From the NCBI GenBank assembly GCA_949316235.1, contig OX438745.1, positions 1,617,001-1,681,000 of the forward strand: a stretch of DNA of 64,000 bases. The letters run 5' to 3'. Source of the stretch: Oegoconia quadripuncta (taxonomy: Eukaryota; Arthropoda; Insecta; Lepidoptera; Autostichidae). Position 1 is the stretch's first letter; the number at the start of each line of letters is the position of its first letter. The position numbers and the translations under genes are program-made. The notes under the pieces were generated by a model. That model did no database searches and was not told the DNA's origin. It saw only the letters and a program-made list of their open reading frames with translations. This document shows positions 48,601-60,600 of this stretch, piece after piece.

Positions 48601-51600
48601 AAGAAAAGAGAAAAGTAGTAAGTAGGTTCTTTTAATTAAGACCACCTATCAAGTTCACCAACAAAAAGACTGTATAAAAGATCATAAAAGCACAGCGTAG
48701 ACCAGGCAGCATCCCCCACACGAGGCAGCAGAGGTGTTCGGCGGCCGGGCAGTAGGCGGCCCGCTGCGGAAGGAGGAACCAACCCCGCAATAGGGTGGCC
48801 TCAGTCCATGTGACAGAAAAGGACCCTCCTCAGAGAGAGGGGCCTCCGAATGAGGGTGGCCTTGGCGGAGGAGGAAAATGTGGGACGAGCCCCTCCCGTC
48901 AGCGCGAGTCCACAGACGCTTTCTGTTCACGCACTTGCCGACTACTTCTTTCTTGAGTTAAAAAGACTTGCAGACTTCTTCTTCCTTGCGTTAAAAGGAC
49001 TTGCGGACTTCTTCTTTCTTGCGTTAAAATACTTGCTGACTGTTTCACACTGAAGATAACGGGGAAAGGGGCTCGAGAGGTTCCCCAAAGGCGACGAGTG
49101 ACAGGAAAAGTCCGAGGCCGCGCGTCGACCCCGGGAGCTGGATGTCGGAGACCTTTATCCTCTCAAGGCCGAAGGTAGACTTGACCTATGTGGTCCCGAG
49201 TGGAGTTTTTATACCCATTTTCTGATTCCACAATTAAACTGACATCGCATTTTTCATAAACTTGTCAAACACAAGAATTTGAAATTTCGAAAGCATAGAT
49301 AAGTGGCCAAGAAAGTTCCAAAGAGCTTAAAACTATGTATTACATCTAGTTTAAAAAGATAAAAAACAAAAAAAAATAAACAATGGGCCTAATGAAAACT
49401 AAAATTACATTGAAATATACAAGAGTATAAAAACACCAGGTTAATTTCAAGGGCAACGTAAGTACCACACAGTTCCTAAGGGAAATAGAATACACCACGA
49501 TTGGTCAATAGCTAATGTACTTATTACGAACGACTTAAAAGCAAGTAAGCAGATCCCCGCAGTACCTATCCCACCTCCTCGTTCCTTCCACTATAACTCC
49601 TATACGCTAGGATCAACAGTGGTACTCGACTACTAAAGGTAAGTGGTGCTCTACGTAACTCTTGCTACCTTGGCTCCCCTTTTTAAAGAAAGTAATAGGG
49701 TGTGTAAGTAGGAACATAAGATTCCCACCTCCCCCTCGGCAAATGGGAGTCCTCGTAGTACAGTCGCGGAATAAAAAGGTTCGTCATCTTAAGTTGACTT
49801 TGGCTTGTAGGTACAGTACATATTGTGGGGTTTTAATGCCATAATCATAAGATTCTACAATAAGGTGATGCTATGTTAAGATGTTGATTATAATCAGGGA
49901 TGGGTAACTCCGAGGAGTGCTAAAGAAAACCGACCTGTTTGAGTGCTATAAAAGAACTGATTTATTGTTTTCGTATTACCGTAACAAATATTGCACGCGT
50001 ATGCAAACGCGAATCGACTATAATAGCAAGTTAATAAAAATGTGCGGTGGCACGTACATATATTAATGGGCATCGCAAAACATCGGAAACAATCGTACAA
50101 AAAGTAATGTAGGTAGTCAACTCTTTCTCAGAATGAAGAAATTTAAACGTGGAGAGCCACTGAACTCACAGGCACGGCATATGGTGTACAATATGTACCT
50201 TTACTTCTTACTTGAAGCGGATGCGTAAAAAAATTCTAAATTCAAATGTATTTTTGTTTACCCATATCGAGTTATGTAATTATGACAATTACAAGTTACA
50301 TAAATATCTCACTAATCACAATATTCTCTTTCGTACAAAACATAATTTAATAAGAGCAGTTCTAGTCATATACTGCCTAGTCGGTCGATTATCTTCGGAA
50401 ACACGAAGTTAGTCGATGCCAATTATTTACTTAAAGTACCTACTGTATGGTACTGTAGATCATGGACTTATTATTTAAACAGGACTGATAACTATCAAAA
50501 GAATCATTTAGGAAAATGATCACTATGTCAACGCAATAAGGTATTAAATTGGATGCACCCATGGACTTATATTTAAACAGGACTGATAACTATCAAAAGA
50601 ATCATTTAGGAAAATGATCACTATGTCAACGCAATAAGGTATTAAATTGGATGCACCATACACAAAGGCAAATCCGAGCCGAGAGAGATAGAAATAACGG
50701 AGGCCGTGTGTCTCGTTCTTACATCTTGCCAGCAAAAAAAATGATTATGATCAACAGTTTTGGCTACTCAAAAATTCCATTGAAACACTTATATTTTTAT
50801 GTTATTTTAACAATTATAAATAAACAAATAACATTCGCATTAATTTCTTTTCATATATTCTTAAATCAAACAGAAAACATACATTTTTATTTCGATTTTG
50901 TTATTTTATGGTAACCCTGAAAAGCATGTCATGTCATGGCGGTTCGGTGTGATTTTGAATTTTCTTTGCATTAAAAGTTTTTTAAAGTATTTGTTATATT
51001 ATAACAAGTAAAAGGAGTAAAATGGTGAAAAAGTGTTGCGTTTATACTTGCCCAAGTGAACCCTATGGTGGTTGCAACATATCTTTCCACAGGTAAGCTA
51101 AAAATAATATTTTTGTAAATCAAAGAAGTAGGATGCCCATGAATTCTTGAAATGAGTCGAAATATGTGAAATATGTGTGATTGATTAGGGTCCTGACTGT
51201 TGTACTATTATTGCAGTTTCCCAAAAAATGAAGAAATGCGAAATAAATGGCTCACGCCGGCTAATGTCAAAACGCCAAAGTTTTTTGACAAATATTTTAT
51301 TACAACATTTGTCCCAAGTAACAAATATATTGTGGTCACCCTGTTAGACAGAGACAAACGGCCTCTACGTTACACATCCTGCTCGGCTCGTTTTTCAGCG
51401 GCGAGTACTCAGTCCTGTTTGAATAATAAGTCCATGCTGTAGATAAATTGTTTTTTTTTTTTTTTTATAATTATTGGACACTGGTCGAAGCCATAGGTCC
51501 ATTACATTTAATATTAAAATATAGAATGAAAATACGAAAGGAAAGGATGCAGCAAAGAGAGAATATTTGAAAACTTACGAAACTTTTCACTCCGCGACTG

Positions 51601-54600
51601 TACAATGTATGTCAAAGTTTGAATATTAAATAAGTACTAATTTATGAGCCAATATACATTAATTCGTAAACTTACTCCTGTATCCCTCATCCACATCCTC
51701 GGGATCATTAGAATCGGTTGGCTTAAATAGGCACGAAGAATCGCAAAATTTGTATTCCTCGAACATCTGCCGTTCCAAATCTAAAAACGAAAAAACTTTA
51801 CAAAATCAAACTTTATGAACAAAAACAATATAAATTGGCATATAACTTGTAAAAAGAAAAACAAAATATTTTTTTTTTTTTTTTTTTTTTTTATTAATAA
51901 TAATGAAGAAGAGGAAGAGAGAGAGCATGCGCACATAACATTATGAATATGTAGGTAAATTAAAAAAAAAGGAAAAGAAAAAAAAAACATTGAACTTCCA
52001 GCACAGTAGATGGAGTAAGTTAATTTATAAATAATAAGCAATAATATCGATAAACAAGAAAATAAACTAATAAGGGCACGGACAATACTCTGTGGTGTAA
52101 ATAGTAATAATAAAAAACAATTTTCTTACTCTTTTTTTCATGCAAATCTGGTTAGCGCGTGACCTATCACACTTAATGTTAAGTGGGCTTTTTGGCGGGA
52201 TCTCGGCGAGTGAAGTTGCATTTTTCTTTATAATTCTTATAATTTGTGCATTCTAACTTTTGAAGCTTAATAATGGCAGAATATTGTGCAGCAAACGTTA
52301 ATGTTGGTGTACAGGTGAAAGGAAGTGTAAATTAAAATGCGTAACGGAGCATTCGGGTTCCGACAAGAAGCCGCCAAAATCTTTTGTAAAGCATTCTGCT
52401 ACTTTACTGAAGAATGACTTGACCGTGATTAGACTCTGTATACGCCAAGTATATGACGAATTTACTTGTTTTGACTGAGACTGACTTATAAACTGAAGAA
52501 ATAAGAGAAATAAAAGTTTTCACTCGAAACTGGCAGTAATGTCCCTCGACAGTGAGGTTGACTGGTTGCCATCCTCAAAAATAAAAAGAAGAAGAACGTT
52601 AAGTGAAAATGAGGACGAAGTACGAAGAGGTCATGGGGCCTGGTTATTGAGAAGTTTCTAACAGCGGGACACCATCCCATCAATATTGCTGCTTGACAGC
52701 AGACTTTGGCGCATATTAATATACGTTCCCACAATTAAGATGACCTTAAGTTAACGCTTGAGAATCTGTTGCATATTAGAACAGTAACCAAAAAAAATAG
52801 TATTGAGACTGAGACGCGATCTCAATCTCAAGATCGATTTATTAATATGGCCCTTAGTTATAATGGTGGTATCTGGCTATGGACATTTTAAAACTCGATA
52901 CCGAGACCTCCACTTTGTAGACATTGTTGTTTCCAATGAGCAGGGTAGGCGGTTATGTAGATGCTGCTAATATTGCCTTCGGTTCAGATTCCATGTCTCT
53001 TCGGCCTATAGGTATCTTTTGCGAAATTAGCGTGCTAGTAGGATATTGACTTCTTGCAATGCAAGTTAGTGGAAGGATAGTCGCCTGATATATTCCTTGC
53101 CAAGGTGCATATTATCATAGGATAAGGATAGTTCGAGATCAGATGGCCAGACGCCAGCAGGTACAGGTAGAGCATCGGTGCTTGTGGTTCGGTACGCTTT
53201 GCACAGAAAGAGAAGGGCCACTCGCTGACTCTGAAGCATCTTCCGGCGGACCGTGCCTATAGTAGCGCGATCTGACCAAACTGGCGCACCGTAGCATAGA
53301 GTGGCCACAAAAGTAGCTTTGTAGATGATAAGCAACGTCTTATAATTTAGCCCCCAGGTAGCTCGCGAGATCCCGGAAAGAGCATAAAAGTTGGTTCGTG
53401 CCCGTTCACCTACCGCGCCGGTATGTTCGTTAAAAGTCAGGTTTCTCTCCATCGCAAAACCAAGGTAAGTTACTTTCTTTTTTGATGTTACGGTTACGCC
53501 ACGGAAACTTATTCGTGGTGGTACTTTTAAGTCCCCCTTCAGAAGCATTTGGTGAGTTTTGTGTGCAGCGAAGTCTAGTCGATTACATACACCCCACTGA
53601 TTAATCAATTCCAGGCCTTCACTAGCAGTATTTTCCAGTTGTGCTCTCGAGTTACCATGAATTACGAGGAGTCCATCGTCTGCGTAACCTACCATGTGGC
53701 TTCCCTTTAGAAAAGGAAGTTCAAGAAAATTATCAAACCCGATATTCCACAAAACAGGGGCAAGAACAGAACCTTGTGGACATCCTTTAGAAAGAGATTT
53801 TGTCAACGTGCAGCGGCCAAGATGGAGTTCAATTTTGCCATTGTGAAAATAATCTAGCAACATACTGTATATATTCCGATAACAGCCGCGGTTTTTAAGT
53901 TTTGACAGTATTATTGGCCACCACGCGTTGTCAAAAGCACCAGATATGTCCAGAAAAATACCCAAAACATATTTGCAATCAGATTCTAGCACGTCCACAG
54001 ATTCTAGCCTCAGCGGCGAATGAATGACCGTCTTGAGTTTCTTTTATTAATACACGCACCTCTCAAGTGAGTACTGATTGAGTAAGCACGTGCGTTTCAG
54101 GTCTCGAGTAATGTTTATTTACTTGAGACCAGTCACAAGACTGTTCTCAGTCTTGAGAATGGTTTATTAATAAGGGCCTAAGTATTGTACTTTGCCACAA
54201 CACACAAACACGTGCCGCGGTATCTTTGAAGACGCCAAAAGGCGACCACACGCCGCTCGCCGCCCCGGGGCGGGCGCTTGCCCCGGCGCCGCGACGCGCT
54301 GTGATTGGTTGCGTCCGCCGCCCCCCCACCATCTTCCATATCAATGGAACGTTGGCTGTTTTTCTCATTGATAAAATAAGGTACAATCGAAATGAAGCAA
54401 GTCTGTTAATTTGTATTTTCATTTGCACTTACATTTAATTTTTTTAATCGGAAACAACATTTTTAAGGCTGGATTTTTTAATGAATATGTCGTAGATAGC
54501 GATAAATTAGCGACAGAATTTATTATTTCAATAATGAAATGACTATCATAATACGCGGTTAATGGGAAGTAAACCTGGTGGAGCTGGTATCGCCGGAAAT

Positions 54601-57600
54601 GGCGCGGTGACGACGTTAACAGTTATCGAAAATCTTCACTTCACTTTACAAAAAAGTTACTTCACATCGAAAATGGGACACACTTTGCTACCAGCCTTCA
54701 AAGGAGTCGGAGCTCCACTGAACACATCAACGACTGTGAGTGATTTGATTATTATCACCGACGCTTGGAAGAACCCGGTGAGTCGTTAGCTAATAAGAAG
54801 TTGATCATGGGATTTGAGCAAGGAGGAATTGAAGACCAGGTCCGGTTGAATTCCACAGACTGCACGCGGGGGCCAAGTTGTATGGAATGAGGGGCGTGCA
54901 AATGTTTTCTATTCAACAGAAAGCATCTCAGGTTTCATGATCATAATCGAATGTGAATACGTTATCGATTTCCTATAATAGCTTGCAATAGTATCGCCTT
55001 TGCCCGAGCCACCCTTTACCATGCGACTGGCATCCGTTCCGGTCGTTCTAGCAACGCCCACACGCCCACCCTCGCCCATCTCCGACAAATATATTATTTT
55101 ATTGTTATGTACGTGCAATTGCCAAAGTTTGTCGGGTTACTTTTGTTATTGCCTATATATGAGTACATTATATACATACCTATGGCCTTCTCAGGCGAGT
55201 GTGGAGGCACCAAATCAAGCATATGCTGCACATCCCCCTTCTGACCCCGCAGGCCCCAGAGGAAGAACTGGCAAGTGTTGGTGTTCATGCCAGCGTCGCG
55301 TTTAGTCTGCAAACACTTGTCGCGAGGCTCGAATGTCTGGCAATGGATTTCGGACCGCATGTGGCTGTAATTCGTCTGGGTTGAGTGCGTTTGGCAGTTC
55401 ACTATTGAAGCCTGTGGACAAGTGAGAAGAACAAGATGATCAGGTTCGGGTACGACTCGTGCTTTGACAGTTGACAACCGATTTTGATGAAAAGTTTCAT
55501 CCATGAAGCTATCATCGAAGTAACTTGGGTCTTTTATGTCTCTCCAAATCCTCACACCTCAGTTTTATGTGATCCCAATTACTTCACAGTGTAAGCACTC
55601 ATGGCGCAGTCGTATTAGCTATTCCTTTTCGATTAGCGAAGTTAAGCATGTATGGTGCGGGATGGGTGACCATGCGAACGCGCGAATCCCGCGACGGGTA
55701 AATGTTTGTGTGATGAATATGAACATTTATTCCTGAGTCATGGATGTTTATACATATAAATATTTATGTATGTTCATCCGTTATCTAGTATCCATAGTAC
55801 AAGCTCTGCTTAAGTTTGGGACTAAATGATTGGTGTAAGTGTCCGAAATATTTATTTATTATTAATTATTAAGTGAAGATGAGGCCGAAGGTGGAAGCGT
55901 ACACGGAAACGCCATCTTATTTGGGGGATTGGCTATCTTATGTGTGACAACCGAAACACAACAATGTTATTAACATTGCTGCTTGGCGGCAGATTTAGAA
56001 AAGATGGTATCTATCTAGCCAGGCGGACATTTAAAATGTCCAACCACCAACCTCTATATGGGCGGATTAAAAACACTAACTGTCAAGTGGTCACTAGTTT
56101 GACACAAATCGCTCGCGTGGGGGATTATGACCTTTGGGAGAGAAGGCTGTGCCCCAACAGTAGGGACGTGTAAGCCTATTGATGGTCAAAGAAATGTTAT
56201 TAAAATTTCTTATCTGACATTGTGCTCACCTTTTTTTTTTTTTTTTCTATTAATTCATTATATATGAAAAAGGTTTAACACAATACAAAAGTGCACCACA
56301 GAAACCTATTCAAGGTTTATACGCAACACACTGAGCCTCATCGCTTACCACTTACTGTCTATTACAAGTTACAGTATCACCAGCACCACCCATGTAGTAC
56401 TTTTTAAGTGATTGTTTACATTTTTTTATATTTATAAATATATCTGTATGTATTTCCTTGGGAATATCATTTAAAATGTTTGGTAACATGTACTCCCACG
56501 TTCTCGCTCCGTAAATGTTAGTGTATTTAGGTAACTCATACAATTTACCTAATTTTAAATACCTAAATATACCTTAAAAATACCTAATTTTCTCTGTCTT
56601 CCTCATCTAAGCCAGCTTGACGTTGTCTCAAATAAAACAGTGGAAACGTGTAAGGCTGTTGGTCATGATTCACTTACCCATTGACAAGCGCGTCTCTTCC
56701 ACTCCCACAGGTCCCAGGTGTAGTGTTTCTCTACATGCGTCTCGACTGGATGAATTTCTGTCTGCACATCTTTGTCCGACACGAGAACTGCAGAACAAAA
56801 CAAATGTTAGACGTAAAGAGCCCACACACGCACGTAGTCACAACGGCCGCTGGACTGGGTCGGGGCGGGCCATGTTTGTCGCATGCCAGATGACTTGTGG
56901 GCCAAAATCGCCACCACTTGGAGCCCACCGTTAGAAGGATGGCGACCGAAAAGGAGATGGCGGGATGAGTTGGATAAGTTCCTAACCAACTGGTCGGAGG
57001 AGGCCCAGGACAGAGAGCCGTGGAGAGAGAGGAGGCCTTTGCCAGCAGTGGAACAGTATGGGCTCCTAATAATAAAATAATAATATTTCTTCTGCACGTT
57101 AAGCGGGGATGAATTTTCTTTTATTTTTGTACCCCATTTTATGTGACATTGGATATAGATTTTCGATTCAGGCAACCCATTGTCAAATAGATAGATAGAT
57201 AGATAAAACCTTTATTTATTTCCACAGTCACATACATACATTTAGCTTATACATATTGATACACAGATAAGGTAACACATTTACAACAGTAACATAATAT
57301 TGTAACACTAACGCATTGAGTTAATTATCTTGTTAGAGTCAATTGTCGCCAGAGGTTATCCTATCTAAAAAAACTAATCCTTACTAAAAAAAAAACAGAA
57401 TAGTGAGGACCTGTAAGGGTGTTAAAGAAGTATAACTTAAGATATACCCACTCTTAGGCATGTATTTCACGACCAATGTGTCCACATCCTTCACAGCTCG
57501 GACTTCCTCCATGATGCCGAGGAGGTTTACGATCTGAGGGTTGTTTCGGGCATAGTCCAGCACCTCGTTTATGTACCTGCCAAATAAAAATACCTCAACT

Positions 57601-60600
57601 CATTGTAAATATATTTGATCACAGATAGAAGACCTCGGGCGCTGGTATCCCAGCACATAATGATGATGATGAATGATTATCATATTCTTGCTATTACTGT
57701 CCACTTTCATTCTAGTAGGTTAAGACCCCAACACTAATCATGCATGAATCCAGATAGACCAGCTGACTTATCATACGCTTGCAGAAGCAATGCTACAGCA
57801 GTTAATTGGGCAATAATCACTGTCAAACGTCAAATTCGTATTAAGTATATCGATAGTGATAACGGGTTGGTACTTGACCTCAATCACACCTGATGTTAAG
57901 TGAAGATGAGGTCGAAGGTGGAAGCCTACTGACCCGGAAACCCCAACAGATTTGGGGTACTGGCTATCTTATCTCTGACAACCGGAACACAACAATGCTA
58001 TTAACATTGCTGCTTGGCGGCAGATTTAGATAGGATGGTCATGACTAAAATGTGTCTGCAAACTGTAACGTCACGTCATCAGTCTTTCTATATAAACCTA
58101 CTTTATATAATATTTAATTGGACAGCAAACTAACCTACTAGGGTCTTTGCTGAACCTGGCAGCCATTTTGACGCCGCAGAATCCGTATCTCGAACCCTTG
58201 TACTTGATGAGGCCAAGCTTCATGTTGCTGGGTACCAATGCGCCGACGGTCAGGCAGATGGTGCAGAAACCGAGGTACTGGTGGAAGATTTTTTTTTTTA
58301 TGGTTGACTGGATTCGTGTTTGACCACAATCTCACCTGATGGAAAGTGACGATGTGGTCGGAGATGAAGCACGCGATCTCAGTAAATGCCTATTCACTCT
58401 GCTCTTGAAGATCCCAAGGTTGTAGGATTCAGGAAAGACTGACGCCGGAAGGGAGTTCCATGCCTTGGCTGTTCGGATGATGAATGAAGAATCGAACTTC
58501 TTGGTGCGAATGTTCGGTATATTAAGTATATACGGGTGGAATCCCTCCCCACGCCTAGTGGTCCGAAGATGGAAGGGTGACGGTGGAATAAGATGAATCT
58601 AACATCAACAACATTACTCGGAGCACAGCCTGCTCTCACTAGGAGAGGCTATGAACCATAACTCATCATGGACCTAAGCCAGAATCAACAGTGGTACTCG
58701 GACTACTCTGCAAGGCACGTAGTGAAGGTAGACGGTGCCCTAGATCATTAACACCATTTATTTTCCACACACACATAAATATAAATATAAGCTGTAAGTA
58801 TATAAGTGTAACAAGACATTAAAGAAGGCTCGTATTAATAAAGCTATCCCAAGACTGAGAAAAACTTATAGAATGATACTTGAGATTATTCAATTTCTTC
58901 CGTCTAATCTGAATTTGAACAGTATCAAATATATAATATATTATTGAGAGTGAGACTCGAACTCAATCCTGAGACAGACCCGTCAATACGGCCCTTAGTT
59001 TTCAAAAAAAATGAAGCTATTTTATAAAAGACTAGCTTTCCTCCCGCGACTTCGTCCGCGTGGAAGATTTTATCAAAATACAAACAACGAACTTTCATCC
59101 CCTATTTTATCCTCTTGGGGGTAGAATTTATCAAAATCCTTTCTTAGCGGATGCCTACGTCATAACATCTACCTGCATGCCAAATTTCAGCCCGATCCGT
59201 CCAGTGGTTTGGGCTGGGCGTTGATAGATCACTATGTCAGTCACCTTTGAGTTATATATATTTAGATAATAATAAATAAAATAAAATAGATATGCGTGCG
59301 TGTGTGGTCGGAACAGACTCAGCGTACGCTGGGCGGCGCAGCCACACAGCACTGATTTTCAGCCTGCCCCTGACTGCAGTAACAACAATTTTTTTATTAT
59401 GTTGCTACCTTGGACCCCATGCTAATTACTTTGCGTACCAGGCTAGCATAACCGAGCGAGAGTCACCTCCTCATCAACAGTGATACCACAGTTTATCAAA
59501 CTCCCTAGGAAGATATTGTAATACTGTGGTGGTACTCTGCACGGCGCTAGACTATATTGCTACTGTACAATTGCATGACTGTACCTGTGTTCCTTTTCCT
59601 ACAATGTGCAGCTAATAGACTGTATAGCTACATATGTAATATGTGATTTTTTTTAAAGACTGGTGTGAAGTTTGCTTTTTCTGCTCCGATTCGTTCGCCA
59701 CGTAACATACTGAGGTCGTACAACACCAATTTTTGATCTTCTTGAAAATAAACCCAATTTATTGAAAGTGAGCTGCTGGAGTTTTCATGAGGATCCCGCT
59801 TCATTCTATATCGCACAAGACGTCTCCTACAGCTACCTTGGACCCCATATAATTATTGTTGGTACTAGGCTAGCATGACCGAGGGAGAGCCACCTCCTCA
59901 TCAACAGTGGTACTATGCACGGCGCCTACTGAAGGTAGACGGTGCCCTAGACTATATTGCTACCTTGGACCCCATATAATTATTGTCGGTACTAGGCTAG
60001 CATAACCGAGCGAGAATCGCCTCCTCATCAACAGTGGTACTCTGCACGGCGCCTACTGAAGGTAGACGGTGCCTAGACTATATTGCTACCTTGGACCCCA
60101 TATAATTATTGTCGGTACTAGGCTAGCATAATCGAGCGACAATCACCTCCTCATCAACATTGGTACACTGCAAGGAGTCAACTGAAGGTAGGCGGACGGA
60201 CGGTAGGCTGAAAGAAGTCTATTGCTGCCTTGGGCCCCACACTAAATACTGTTAATACCAGGCAAACATAACCGTGTGACAGTGACCTCCCATCTCCAGT
60301 GGTACTCTGGATGGCGCCTACTGAAGGTGAATGGTGCCCTGCGTGATAATGCTACCTTGGATCTCAGACTAATTAAATAAAGAAGTTGTACGAGTATATC
60401 TACAAGTGGGCACAACAGATGGATACGTCTCTTGCTCTACGTCAATCAGAAGGTGTGCAGTGTATCGATAAGGAAAACGAGAGATTCACAGTCACAGTTG
60501 TTTATTTATCTGACTCTAAATTATACGAAACAGTATTACATAGAACACGGTACACGAGGGCGGGTTAGCGAGGAGCGCGACGGGGAACGACTGGCAAGCC

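Noticed and set aside
55412..55555. N-terminal extension of the CFAP206 exon at 55180 (frame open to 55555)
   Set aside because: Phase does not match the preceding donor, while the acceptor at 55412 has a strong pyrimidine tract and fits phase 0.
55575..55682. Genuine 5S rRNA gene
   Set aside because: Only the internal promoter segments match; the 5' and 3' parts needed for helix I are absent and the sequence runs into a SINE tail.
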